From Eremophila alpestris peregrina (lineage: Eukaryota; Chordata; Aves; Passeriformes; Alaudidae), in the NCBI GenBank assembly GCA_009792885.1, contig WMCF01000025.1, forward strand, positions 1,075,852 to 1,139,851: DNA of 64,000 bases, read 5' to 3'. The translations under genes were made by a program, and so were the position numbers. Positions 26,809 through 39,900 of this stretch are shown here, in pieces (position 1 is the stretch's first letter; each line of letters opens with the position of its first letter). Below the pieces are notes generated by a model. That model did no database searches and was not told the DNA's origin. It saw only the letters and a list, made by a program, of their open reading frames with translations.

Positions 26809-26847
<39 letters not shown>

Positions 26848-27115
26848 GCTGTTTTTACCAGAGCCTGTAGTGAAAGACAAGGGCAAATGGTTTCAAACTG
26901 AAAGAGGGCAGGTTTAGAACAGATATAAGACACTTTATGTGATTACATTGGTTTGACACTGGTACATACTGCCCCCACAAGCTGGGGAATTCCATACCTA
27001 GAAGTGTTCAAGGCCAGGTTGGATGGGGCTGATCTAGTGGAAGATCTTCTGACCTTTGATGGAGGATTGAAACTAGATGAACATGAATTTCATTCCAAGC
27101 TATCCTATGATTCCT
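26205..27115 (+). mobile_element. CR1: CR1 LINE 3' region, split by a GATA microsatellite
   Basis: Sense-strand CR1 sequence from the end of the reverse transcriptase (GAGGGATTTTGACAGGCT; CATGAGGTTAAACAAGGCCA) through the 3' UTR (GTTCAAGGCCAGGTTGGATG) to the tail CCTATGATTCC near 27115. No intact coding frame remains. A tetranucleotide array interrupts it at 26731-26847, after which CR1 homology resumes with AAATGGTTTCAAACTGAAAG. The element is clearly older than the array. The left boundary is approximate. Confidence 0.85.
26731..26847. repeat. Compound (GATA)n / (GACA)n microsatellite
   Basis: A GATA/TAGA array from about 26735 is broken at 26791-26799 by GATGATAGG. It resumes as GATA units and changes into about five GACA units (about 26826-26846). 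The 15-bp lead-in GATGATAGGATAGAT occurs twice, so part of the array itself appears duplicated. It gives rise to a spurious minus-strand frame of repeated YLSI residues. Confidence 0.97.
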
Positions 27116-27390
27116 TGACTGGAATCACTAAAATAGCAAACAGATGAATAAGAAGGGACACCGAATCCAGCACATGAACTTGCATGCAAGTGACAACATC
27201 AGGAGGAGGCTGTTACTGAGAAATGAAATACTCAAAAGAGCAATTTCACTGCTGCTCACACAACCAGCTTTCCACACCTGGATGTTTTTACTCTGGAGTC
27301 TAAATAAGGCAAGATTAATGTGAAAAAAATTATATGACCATGCAATTCAGAATCCAAATGCAGATCCTGCAAAGACAGGAAGCACATGCA
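27116..27390. other. Short intergenic stretch between CR1 and the inverted repeat
   Basis: About 275 bp of non-repetitive AT-rich sequence, with nothing recognised. Confidence 0.5.
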
Positions 27391-27645
27391 CAGTGTCTTT
27401 CTGTAAGATTCTGATATAAGCAGAACAAAACAGATTAAATACGAACCTGACAAAAGGAAGTGAATCCAATGAATCCAAGCAACACATGCATAAGGTGTCA
27501 ATAGCAAGTAGCTTTTAAGTAACTCTTTTCCAGCTTATGTTTTATAACTGGCCGAGCGAAGTGGAACTTATTTATTGGCATTTTGTGATCTATTGAGCAG
27601 TGAATGGGAGAGGTACCAGTCAGCTGCTAGAGGCAGAGAGGACTG
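27391..27645 (-). repeat. 255-bp inverted repeat, arm 1
   Basis: The reverse complement of this segment matches 29788-30042 over its full 255 bp with about seven substitutions and no indel by eye. It begins CAGTGTCTTTCTG and ends GGACTG. Homology stops abruptly at both ends. It retains CpGs at 27442, 27553 and 27557, where arm 2 has TG/CA. The two arms encode the same short hydrophobic frame (MLLTPYACVAWIHWIHFLLS) only because they are copies; I see no reason to think it is a gene. Confidence 0.95.
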
Positions 27646-29787
27646 ATTGAAGGCCCAGATCTAGATTCTGAGTGCTTCACAAGATTACAACAGAAACATT
27701 TTTCTAATATAATTCCTTTAAAAAAGTAATTATATTCCCTATATATTCTTAAAATGTATTTGTTTGTTTGAACCTTTAAAAAAACCACCACCAAAACATA
27801 GCAATACTCTGTAGAACTGCAGCAGCAGAAGTCATTACCCCAAGCTCTACTACAGTGACATGTCAGCATTTTCAGCACAGAGGTAGCCACTGCAGTTGCA
27901 GTTTTGGCTGCTGTAGCAGCAGCTGTTACATCCCTGGCAGTAGCACAACCAGGGTTCTTCAGATGTTCATCAGATTTTGACAGACTGGATATCCCTAAGA
28001 AGGGCAAATGAAAGGGAAATCTTCCCATTCTATAGGAAGAAAAATTTCCAGGACAATTAAGAAGGCACTTCTACAACCAAAAGCATTTCAAGACAAAAAA
28101 TATCCAAATCTTTACTTCACATACACAGTAGCAACATATCATTTTAGATGAATACTTTAATCTTACCTTTAAAATGTCCAGAAACAGCCATCCTAAAATA
28201 TAGGATATTGATCAGTTCTTCTTGGTAAAGCATATACAGAAGATCTATCAGGATCTATTGCAACAAGGCAGTCAAGATAAAAAATGGAAAACACAATCTC
28301 CCAAAAATCTCATAACATGTGTATGGGTTGCAGAACTATTGCAAGACTCCGAAGACTCTGGTTTTAGCAAGTTTCAAGGAAGCATTCAGAAACAACAAAA
28401 GAACCCAGAATTTTTAATATTAGTTTTAAACAACTACTAGGTATGAGATAATGATCTTATTCTTTGGGTTCTTAACATGTATTTAAGTCATGATTAAGAA
28501 AGTCTTGTTGGATGAGGGGCATTGATCATCCCTACACAGCACCTAAATAGTTTTGCACCTTCAACTACTGATCAGAGTAACTGCTATGAAGAAGACACAG
28601 GAAGGGAAATCTCTGAGGCTCCTGCTTTGGGTTTGACTTTTGGTTTTTTTTAAGGTGTGCGAAATGCTCAGGAAGATCAGGTTCCAGGCAGCCTGCCTGT
28701 TTCAGTAGTTTCAGTAGACAATGCAAAAGGAGAGGGGTTGACATCCACAAGTGCCCTGTATTGGAGAGGTACTATGGGTCTTTGAACAGCTATGACTTTT
28801 CACCCCCAACACTTAAATTCTTTAACAAGCCTTATGCATAATGTAACCAAGATTAAGGATTACAGATCAGCCTTTCTGTGTGCCATTATTTGCTATTGGG
28901 AGGATGTGGGGGTGGTAAAAGTGCCTTGACAGTTACAGAGGTACTGCCTGCCAAGAAAATGAAAGCAGCTGTCAAATTGTTTTCCTGAAGAGAAGAAAAT
29001 AATTCTCCCCCACTTTAAAATTCTACATCACTGCAGCGCCACAAACTGTTACTTCCATCTACTTGTCCCCATGGTCTGTTCAGAAGGTGCATCTTTGGAT
29101 GTGCATGTGTGGAAGAAGCCATAACAATGCATTCTGTTTTATTTCATTTAAACCAAGTAAACTTACATGGGGGCAGTTATAATGCAATATTAGAACAAAT
29201 ATTGGGTGTAATATGCTTTGAGGATAATAAAACATTGGATAAGGTTTGTCACCTGAGCAGACATGGCTATATTCCATGAAGTTCTCAGTAGGAGCTCTTG
29301 GTAGTGGTACACCAATTACAGAAATCTTCAGTACACAATCTGCCCTGTGAGAGGATTTACACAGGAAGTGATGTTAATGATATGTAATTAAAAATTAATA
29401 CAGAGCAAGAGCATAAACATGTCCAGAGAGACAGCCAGAAAGATAAGACACAAGGCAAGATTTGGTTAACAACGAACATTGAAAGGCAACAACAAGCAGT
29501 TCCACAGCTATACTGAAAAAAAATCAGAAAGTAAAAGGATGCTCTGAGTCATCTGTAGATTCATAGTTAAGACTTTCTGACCAAGCTTTTATTATTAAAA
29601 AAAAACCCAAAACTAGTTAATACACCATCTCTTTTAAGAAGTTAGAAATGCATAGGTTCCAAGAAGACCAGATTCAAACAAATTACCTCTGGTTTGGTCA
29701 GGCTTTTAAAATGTAAATAGGAGGCTTCCTCTAGTATTTGTGAGGATGGTTTGTGCCTTAAGGGAGAGAAGTACAAGAGGAGAGCAG
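27646..29787. other. Spacer between the inverted-repeat arms, no gene recognised
   Basis: About 2.1 kb of AT-rich sequence. The longest frames (402 nt on minus at 27627-28028, 219 nt on plus at 28222-28440) show no recognised domain and no transposase signature. The first of these is built partly on a GCA/GCT-rich stretch near 27880-27950. Confidence 0.5.
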
Positions 29788-30042
29788 CAGTCCTCTCTGC
29801 CTCTAGCAGCTGACTGGTACCTCTCCCATTCACTGCTTAATAGATCACAAAATGCTAATAAATAAGTTCCACTTTGCTTGGCCAATTATAAAACATAAGC
29901 TGGCAAAGAGTTACTTAAAAGCTACTTGCTATTGACACCTTATGCATGTGTTGCTTGGATTCATTGGATTCACTTCCTTTTGTCAGGTTTGTATTTAATC
30001 TGTTTTGTTCTGCTTATATCAGAATCTTACAGAAAGACACTG
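29788..30042 (+). repeat. 255-bp inverted repeat, arm 2
   Basis: Begins CAGTCCTCTCTG and ends AGAAAGACACTG. It matches arm 1 in opposite orientation at about 97%. Six of the seven differences are transitions, and three are C-to-T at CpG sites that arm 1 keeps, consistent with methylation decay. The two ends of a single arm are themselves imperfect inverted repeats starting CAGT, as in a small non-autonomous DNA transposon. No target-site duplication is visible around either arm or the pair. Confidence 0.95.
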
Positions 30043-33000
30043 TTAACTGTGATTTCTTTGATCACAACTCAAGACACAACTACCCTTGAAATTGTCATTT
30101 TTTCTACATGTGCACAAAACCACAGTATACCTAAGAAAGGAATTTTTTTTTCTTGGCAAATTCTATCTACATAAAATCTTCATTTTCACTGTCCATTTTT
30201 TTTCTCTTCTGATAATGAAATTTAAAAGATCTATGGAGAATGAATGTAATTATCCTTCTAGGAAGTTCTGAGGCATTTTATTTTTAGAAAGAGCTTCCAT
30301 ATTCTTTTATTTGTACGTGGATTGAATGATTTTTAAAAATTCTTCTGTGTAACATACATAGATATTTTCCATATTATGAAAAGACAATTCAGAAAAAGAT
30401 TTAGCCCAAAGTTTTCTGCCACTGAATTCCCCTCTTCTCCCTAAATGCTCACTAGCTCTCATCTTTGCTTCACTACATCTTTCCCATTAAGTTCCACTGC
30501 TTCTAATTCTCCTTTGTTTCTGCTTTTGTGTCACTTATCAGTGGCTCATGTCAAAACTTAAGTGCTTTTAAGATGGAGCAGATTATAACGAGGTACAGCT
30601 TATCTGATTTAAAACACTTTTTCTTTGTTGCCATTGTAAATGCCCACATAAGTCTACAGAAGATGCAAAGGAGCCATAGACGTACATATAAGATGTATAT
30701 ATCTGTAAGTTTTTCATATACCCAGACACGCACACATGTTTTTCTTGGCATTTTGTATTCAAAAGTAATAAAGTTGGACAGAAAATATTTCACAGGTGAC
30801 CTGCTGCCAAGAAGAATTTGAATTATTTTCGGTCATTTTGAGTCATAAGGTCTCAAGATAAAAGAAAAGAACATTAAGAATAAGCCATTAAGTCACTTAA
30901 CCAAACAGTCCTAAAGGAGTTTCCTGCTAAAGTGAACCACATTTCACTGTCCCTCTACCTGCTGTAATGAATGATACATGAAGCACTTCAGATAGTACCA
31001 TGGGGTTCAGAGTGATGAGCTGACAGTGTGACTTTCCTTGGCTTCACTGGCAAGCCATCAAAAAGAAGTATTAAATCATTGTGGGTTTCTTTTTTTCCCC
31101 CCAAAGTTTTCCAACTGCCTAGCACACACATGTGCATATTTTTATTCAAATAGCATGAGGCTCTGTTCACTTACCTTTCATAATGAAGGAAGTACTGCAC
31201 CATATTTGCTTTGTCACTAATTTAAGATTTACCAACATGGAATGGTATCCATAGATTTGCAAAAAAATCCTAAAGATCCATTGAGGGAAATCCCTATGTA
31301 ATGAATACAACTCAGTGAGGACTGTACAGAAAGCCAAAAGTAGGGATAAAAAGGGGAAATAATCTAAGCTTATCTCTCACACTGACTAGTTAGGTTTTGT
31401 TGCAGATGCTCCAGCTCTAACGTCTAAATTATATTAAGTAGCCATGAAGGAAAGGAAGAAAGGGGCTTTGTTCTATACTTCTTTTAACCAAAGCTCTGAT
31501 GCCTGTGCCCATTATTGGAAAGTTTTCACCACCAGCCCCTTGTATTGCTAAGCACACCCTATACAAGAGAGTGCTGTAACTGCAGGGAAGCAGCCATGTC
31601 CACCCTTCTGCTAACATTCTGCCATCAACTCAGCACAAATTCCTGCCCTAAGAAGAAAACAAGCAGACAGAAAAAAAGCAGATTCTAGCTCAAGAGTCTA
31701 TAAGACTCAGCTAGATGCAAAATGGATTAGGATCCTAGTTCATGCTTCTTTACATTGTTTTAGATGTTACATGAATCAGAAAAATCCCCTCCACCAAACC
31801 AGACAGTCTAGCAGAATACTCTATGGATGATAAAGTGTAAAATGAAATAAAATGGGCATTTCCTACACATTTGGGTCTTTTTTCCTAGCTACACAAATAT
31901 GATTCATAGGAAAGGTCACTTCTTCAGAAGTCCAGATACACAGAACCTTAACTAGTCTATCAACACTAAAACCCCTGAAAGCCTTAGACTAGATTATTCC
32001 ACACAGCATGTATTCCCACACTGTTTTCCCTTAACTGTGGCCATAGGTTCCAAATTTAGCCTTCAATTGCTTATGGGGTTCTGCAATTTTTTAAGAGAAG
32101 TCATCCTTATGGGCTCTCATCACAAGCTCCCAGGCAGCAGCACAGCCCTGGTTATTACATATTTGAGAGGTGAAAGTTACATATTACCTGACATATTGCA
32201 TGCATACATGTAAAATGGTATGAAATACCCCAAAAAGAGGTGACTACGTAGAGGTACTCTATGAAACACAGAAATGGAAAAAAAGGCCAGTATTCAGATC
32301 ACAACAATTTTATAATATCAGCTTCTTTTCAGCTTCCAAATACACTTTGCTCAGGTTATGTGAAAAATTTTAAAAAATGATTCATATAAAACTAAAAAAT
32401 AGTTCACTAAAACACCAATAAGCCACCTGACAAGCTGTCATTAGCTAGTAAGATGATCTGCCTGAGCAACACGAGAATTTGAGCTTAATACTTCATGGAG
32501 TACAAAGCTTTGTATCCTTTTTGAAAGGAGAAGAAAACAGGTCATAGATGTCAGGTTATTCCTAATTCTGACCTCAGATGAAGCAGAAGCAATTTCAGTA
32601 CAGAAAGTCTGACATGCTTATTCCTCTCTGAATTCAATGGGTACAGCACAGTAGACTTGATTCACACATTTTATTTCAAAGAATTTTTTTCTGTTCCAAC
32701 AGCACTACAGAATTATAGAGCTCATAACAGCAAATTGAAATGTGACAGTGATCAACTTCACCAAATAAAGTGAACCCACCATTATTTTGTTCATTAAATA
32801 ATAAGCAGAAGTGTTGCTAGAACTGATAAACACTCTTAAAATACATGAGAGGTTGAATAAAAATTCTTAATGGAATGGGGCTTATTTTCCCCCAAATGCT
32901 CCTGTTTTGCAACATATTTTTCAACTATTCAGACAGAGCGTGAGAACAAAAAACCTTAATCACAAGCCAGAAAATGAGGGGTTTCAATTGTCATTAATTG

Positions 33001-36000
33001 AATAAATAAATAATTCCTGGTTTGGGTATTCCTCCACCACAAACACAACAACTCATCCCAATATTACCAAAGGAAAAAAAAAAGACACAGAAAGAAAGTT
33101 ACTATTGTTCTGCAGTTCTAAAGTTTTCAGCACTTTTCAGTCAGTTAACAACTTTAGCTAAGAGCCTGCTTTATGAGGGACTAGCAGATCAAAGTCACAA
33201 ATAACTACATAAGCTATTGATGCATACAATCATACCAGAAGAACTGAAACAAATTATTAAAACCAGTCAAAAAGAAGGCAGAAAATACATAAATTTATCA
33301 CAACTTACAGAACATAGAATATTAGGAAAAATCTATACTGTAAGATGTAAGGCCCCTAAATGTTGGAGTATTTTAGGAAAAGTTTTACACTGTTATATTT
33401 CTATTGGGTGAAATTAGAAATAGGTAGGTGGCAGATTACGAAAAGTTGTTACAAATGAGGAAATTCTTGTCAAACAAGGGTATTTCTCATTAGGCAAGGC
33501 CTGACACCAAGCAAAACTGTTTCCCAGAATTAGAAGGAAATACAAAACCATGTCTGGTTATGCAAATACTTGCAGAGGAATGTAAAAGACAGAGACAGAA
33601 CTGCTTACAAAGTGTTTTGAACCACTCAGTTGAGCACACCCAAGCTCAACAAAACCTCACACACTCAAGTGCAAGGTCACACAGTAAGGAAGAGAAGGAG
33701 CACCAGAACAAATCTGTAGCATAGGAGACACAAGTCTAGAGGGCACAGCAAACAACAAAGTCTGCATAAGTTTCCAACACTATGCTATCCAAGAAGGTGA
33801 ATGCATTCCCTTGAATAAAAAGGGGACTCCCTCCCTGCTATTTTATTTCTGCATGCAGCAGCAATGTTCTTAACGCTAAGTTATTATATTCACTGTAGCT
33901 AGCAACATTTTAATGTGTTGAAAAATTGCTGAAGGTTGAGCCACAAAAGAAATAAAAATTTATCCAGTGCAACTTAGCAAAAGAAAACAAAGGTTACAGG
34001 ACACAGTGTATGAAAACCTTCATGGAGGTGAAGTAACAGATGCCAATCACTCTTTTAATGGAGCAGGAAACAGCAAGATGGTCTCATCAACAGCATCTTT
34101 AAATATTGCTGTACTACATCTATTTCTTGCAGTTTCCTGAATGCTGACCCATGCTCCAAGAGGTTCGATCAATCAATGGAGGTAACTGGGGAAGCTCTTC
34201 AGCCAACTATTTTCAAAGTTATCCAGTCCTGCAGGTCTAAAAGTCTTTACTGGGAGTATATGCCTAATTCCACATGCCTTCCCATTTATCATTGGAACAG
34301 AACATATTTCAGCACTGTTTAATACAAGTATCAGCTCTTTTCAAACCCATTGGATATAATTAGTTAAATATTTTCTCTGTTTTGAAAATTCCTGTGGTTT
34401 CTATCTCTTTATTGTAATCACTATCAAAGATCATTGTTTGTAGTGCTTTGGGGCTCTTTTTTTAGGGGGGAGAGGAAGTGCTGGGATTTATTTTTGTTTT
34501 TTAATATGCTTTAAAAATCCTTTCGATTGTTCTTAGCATTAATAAAGATAGATGTTTTATTGATAAGTACAAATTTTCCTAATATTGTCTCAGGCTTCTC
34601 AAAAATGTCTGAATCTGATGTCTAATTTATGCCAGTTGGTATTAAAATCAGACATTTCCTGATTAAACAGTAAACACTTTATTCCATGGCTATTCTTGAA
34701 GAAGATGTTATTATCCAGCACAGGAGATGCTGAAAGCTAGCTACTTCATCAAAGCCATGGAAAATGTGAGAAGCCACTGCAATCCACAGTGGCATTCAAA
34801 CGGGTAAGCAAAACTTAGAAAAGTACAAGTCTCTACAATCCAGAATCTGGTGTAAGCATCAAGAGCACCACAAAAACAATACTGCCAAAAATAAAATTAC
34901 AATAAACCTTTGGAATCTGGGACTTCAGTTTGAATGGAAACAATCCTTTAACATTTTCATCCCAAAAGGTAGTGCAGATTTCACATATGTTCTCTTAAAT
35001 GAGAAAGTGAGGACAGATCTGAAGTCCTCTAATTGTCCATGTCCTGAAGCACTGACTTTTCTTTATTTTAGTTTGTCTGGCTTTGTTAGACACTGAGCAG
35101 ACGATGACAATTCTTCATCATGATTGATATCAGGATTTGAGGTTTGGTCTTTTTCCACATTGCTACAAAGCCAAATATTATTTTGCAACAGCAAAGTTCA
35201 AGTCCCCATCATTCAGACCACTACAATACTTTTTGTGGGAAAACAAAGTTCAAGTCCTTTCTGAATCTTATTCAGAACAAGGTCTGGAAGGCATTTTAAA
35301 CAGCACCACTGTTCAATGCAACCACTATCTCTGGCCTGATACATATTTTATTTCAAAGATTGAGAATGACCACTGCAAGGATATAATTACCTTCGGAACA
35401 CAGTCCATAATGGTTTTCAGATTCCAGTCTTGTTTCAATTAATACACATTTTAGAAAACACCAAACTTAAAAATAGTCAGGAATGCTTCAGAATTTACTG
35501 CAATGCTTGGTAAATCCCCGACTGTGATGCCTCCTTTCCCCTGGTCTGATCCTGCTTGTCTACAGCTTCCAGCCACTAAAGCTCATCGTGTTTAGCCAGA
35601 CTAAAGATCCCATTATCAAGGGTTTGTTCCCTGCATTTGTACTGGTAGACCCTGATCAAGTCATCCCCTTAACCTCATTTATAAGGAAATGCAAAGACAA
35701 AGCTTGTTAGATCTTTCACTACACAATACATTTTCTACTCTTTTAATTAGTACCATGGCTTTCTCTGAACTTTCTCTAACTTAGCCATATTAAGTAATGA
35801 ACCACAGATTTCACACTGGACTCGGTATTCAAGAAACAAATGCACTCATGTAAAATTCAGAAAGATGTGCCTGCTGAACATACTTCTATTTATTCCTCTG
35901 AAGTTCATAAAAGTTATTTAAGACACGGAATTGGACTGGAAATTAATAGCATTTGATAATCAATAAACTCCCCAAGCCAAACACAGCAGTCAGTATATCC

Positions 36001-36820
36001 TGTTACCTGAAGTTCTTAGGGCTGCTACTCACACAGGATAAACTGCAAATCAGGCTGATACAATTATCATTTCATTTCAGAGAAATACATTTTTTACAAT
36101 AAATATGGACAGCATTTCACTTTTCCTGTACCATTCAGTGCACATTCAGCTTTGTGCCAGCCTTGGCTGTCCAAGTGGCAGTGAACAGAATCACTGCTGA
36201 ATCCTCTCCCTTAAAAATGCTTCAACCTTTCTATCCTCAGCAAACCATCAGTAGCTATTACATGTGTTTTTTAGGACACTCCCTAGAAGCTAAGTGCCAC
36301 AGGACTGAGAAAGGATGCCAAGAGGGGTCCAAGAAGAATGCATCCTTTCAGCAAGGAGTCTCATTTTACACTGATAGATACACACTTAAGAATTATCTAC
36401 CCTTCAACACATGTAAAATATGTGAAGTGTTGATTACACAAGACTTTCATTTCTGAACCAAAATATGGACTACTAACTGATCTTCAAAGAAATCAGAGGA
36501 TATTATATTAACACTTTTAGCTTTATCAACCACTTTTCCTAATTTCATCAAAAATACATCATGCTAACTTGACATGGTCTGGCTTTCCTATAACTCATGT
36601 TGATTGGCACTAATTATACAACACTTCTTTAATTCATTATTAATTAGGTCCCTTATTATTTTACCCAGAAGTGATGTCAAACTGACAGACATGTAATTAT
36701 CCAGGTCATGCCTTTTACCCTCTTTGAATGTTGGCACACTAGCCAATTTTGTGCTCTTTCTCTAGTTTTTCAAAGCTTATAAAAAAATCAGCACTAATGC
36801 TCCAGGAAGCTCATTGGACA
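30043..36820. other. Intergenic, no gene recognised
   Basis: AT-rich sequence with short open frames only. I saw no recognisable repeat family, exon pair or RNA gene. The 303-nt frames at 35137-35442 and 36154-36456 show no domain I can name. Confidence 0.5.
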
Positions 36821-36978
36821 GCCCTGTTGAAACTCATTATCTGAGAATGCCAATTTAAAAATGGCTAAATTTAGCTACTACTAAATACACATCTAGATGT
36901 GTATAAGAGACAGGCCCTGTTGAAACTCATTATCTGAGAATGCCAATTTAAAAATGGCTAAATTTAGCTACTACTAAA
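36821..36978. repeat. 65-bp exact direct duplication flanking an adapter remnant
   Basis: The 65 bp starting GCCCTGTTGAAACTC and ending CTACTACTAAA occur identically at 36821-36885 and 36914-36978. The 28 bp between them are adapter sequence. The duplication is best read as an assembly or library artefact rather than a biological tandem repeat. Confidence 0.95.
36885..36913. other. Nextera/Tn5 mosaic-end adapter remnant
   Basis: AGATGTGTATAAGAGACAG at 36895-36913 is the exact 19-bp Tn5 mosaic end used in tagmentation libraries. Immediately before it, ATACACATCT (36885-36894) is the tail of the same mosaic end in reverse orientation. The head-to-head arrangement is that of the Nextera mate-pair junction adapter, with its left half truncated. 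This is laboratory sequence left in the assembly. Confidence 0.95.
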
Positions 36979-39900
36979 GAGCAACCCCTTGAGTGCCTAT
37001 TACTGGAAATTATTGCATTGACTTCCTATTATACAATTACATAATACAACACACACAACTTTTAATTTGCCAATCTTTTTACACCACTTAACAATTCCAC
37101 CACACCCCTCTCACATTAGACCAACACATCTGCTTGATTCTGAAGTAATTCAGTGCTCCATATTTGCCTTAGTTATGCTTAATATCACACTTCTGTTCTC
37201 ATTTTCCTTCAACCAATTACAACACACATATTACTTAACTTCACAGCTCTCCTAGCTGTCCATGAACATGGGGATAAGGTTTTAACCCAGTCCTAGAGGA
37301 GGCTCTAAGGCAACAAGTATTGCCTCTCAAAACCATGTGTACCACTAGCAGGGAACACATTAAACAATGCCAGCAATGTGGGTATCACAAAAGCAAACAT
37401 TTCTATTGCTATTACAGCATACTGTATTTTGTCTGATACTTGCAAGAGCACTAAGTAAGAAGGGCAAGTATTAATGGCAGGTAAGAGGGTGAGAAATTCA
37501 GGGATACTATTTGCTAATTTGGAGAAGGCTTTTACAAGAGCAACTTCCAGAGCACAAGCAGATGTCATACAACTGAAAAATTTTAGAAAAAGTGCTTTAG
37601 CATATTGTGCTATAGTCACAGTAATGATTTGTGCTCTTGTAAACAAAACTTGCCTTGTAAATACATTTTAGTTAATTTTTAATTAGAGGACAGCTACCAA
37701 GTAATGTGGGGAAAAGGATGGATGGTCCTTATTTATCTGGAAATTTAAATACAGTGATTTTCACCAACCTTAACACATGCAGCAATAAAGAGGAAAAAAG
37801 CCTATCTGGTTTTACTAGGTAAAACAAGATAAAGCTGTGACCATTATCATGTGTTGGTACATCACATTTCCCTAATGCCAGAATATAAACTGTGGTTTGT
37901 ATTCTTCTAATCAGAGACTGTAGTTCCAGCCTGGGATGAATTATCCATGAGGAACAAAACAGTGACTGACAGAATCTAAATCTGAAAGTTTTATTCCATA
38001 CTGCTTTCCAGTCTCAATTTGTGGCCTGAGAACTGCAAAGCTGCTTTGATACTTACCTGGCTCAGTCTACCATTACTTTGATACTGATGTGTTCTGGCCT
38101 ATCCTTACACATCCACTTCCACATGCATCTGCTTGGGGCAACCAGTAAAGTTAAATTCTTGCTTTTTCCCACTTCTTTTTCCTCCAGATCAAGGCTGGCC
38201 TTTCCGTAGTTCAAAGTGCAAGACTTCATATAAACAGTCAGTCATTCCCAAGCAGATACATGAACCCAGCACACAGGAACTGATATAAGCAAAGTCCAAA
38301 GTCTTCCCAGGGAGATCATTAAAGCAAAGCAGAGGCCTTCGCTTCACGGGTGTCAACAGCTTCACACAGCACATGTACTTTAGGGAGAACATCCAAGAAC
38401 AGCATTCCATAGCTCAGACCAGTGGGATGGGATTTGTCTGGGTCCTCAGCAGACGCTGTGCCAGTTTAAACATTGTTAATTTATTATGAGCAGCAGTGAT
38501 CCAAGGAGATATATTATTCATTAGAACATCAAAGGTCCAAGGAAGAGGACCGCATACAATTATTTGTTTCAGGTCTCTTTGTAGAGATGATTGCACCATG
38601 AGAGAACTCTGCCAGCAAAAATACCCTACAAAGTGGTAAAGAGCCAGAGTAAAATGCAACCAGATTTATGCTTCAAGACAGACACTGATATTCCAAGCAT
38701 AAGCCTTATCAGAAGACTGTTCATAACATCCCATTTATGCTCAGTTGACAGATCATTTGCATAAGGTCAGATTGCAAATTACTCAGTTTCATGGAAAGAT
38801 CTGTTGCCATCTTTGTACGTGCTCAGGTGCTACTCTAAACACAACAGATGTTAACTTGGCCAGTGCACTAACATTACAAAATCACAACCTTCGTAACAGA
38901 CCCAGGCCTTAGAGAAAGTTCAGTGCTCAGTAACCTACACTGCACAACAATGCAGAACTCTAATTAGTACTTCCTAAATCTAGGTCATTACAAAGAATAA
39001 ATTGATGGCCAGAAGATCACTGAAACCAACAGTAATGGAAAAAAGTGAGGGGAAGAATAAGGGGAAGAGACAGAAAGAGAGGTAAAGCTTTTATAGGTGG
39101 AGTAAATGAAAAAAGAGGAGGGGTATCCATGCCATTACTCACCTGCAGTACAGCCTCTAAACACATGACTTCTACAGAGAAAACCATTCAGACCTTGCTT
39201 TAAGCCTGAGTTGGTCCATCTTAGTCTATAAATTGACACAAGCAAGTTAAGCAATTTAGGCCCACATGATTTGGTTCAACTTGATACAACCTCATCAATC
39301 TAACTACATCAACTGCAGCTTTAGAATCCTACCCTGTTAAACTTTAGACAAGCAGCAATTACTCCCTGGGACCATGTCCCAGCACCAGCATTTAAAAGAA
39401 GTAATTTACTGACAACAGATTAAAATGGAGCAAAGACCAAACCAAACTCAGACCCTTCTGCTCCAGGCAGAGGCCCTGTTTGAAAGCCATGCTCACAGAA
39501 TGTTCCCTAAGTGAAATTAAAAGCAAGTGAGTAGGTATGTCCCACAACCAGCCTCACACAGCCCAGGTAGATGCTCTGTGTCAAATTACCTGTATTAAAG
39601 GAGCAGAAGCTACCACCTGTAATGGACCAATGCCTGCTTTGAGTCTGACAACATCCAGTTTCTACAGAGGCTTCGGGTGTGAATCCCAAGCAGAACCAGA
39701 TACATCCTCACCCCTTCAAATGAAGGGCAAATGGTTATCTTGTCCTCACCTATCACAGGTGCCAGTTTAGGTAGTTCTCCAGCTCACACTGATAACCATT
39801 CCACTGGTGGCTTCTTTTCAACAAGTAGCAAGAGCAGCTACTTAATTCAGGGCTGACAATCTTGCTTCCAGGAGTGAGTATTGTAATGCTGAGTATCATA

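Noticed and set aside
26583..26933. Minus-strand frames rich in repeated YLSI residues
   Set aside because: Translation of the GATA microsatellite, not a protein.
27256..30174. Two short frames sharing MLLTPYACVAWIHWIHFLLS
   Set aside because: The similarity comes from the inverted-repeat arms. The frames are short and run out of the repeat into unrelated sequence, so a duplicated gene is not supported.
34164..34176. GGTTCGATCAATC resembling a tRNA B box
   Set aside because: No matching A box or cloverleaf could be formed around it.
37305..37646. 113-codon minus-strand frame with hydrophobic segments
   Set aside because: No recognised homologue, no splice partner or promoter context, and AT-rich surroundings. 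It cannot be supported as a gene.
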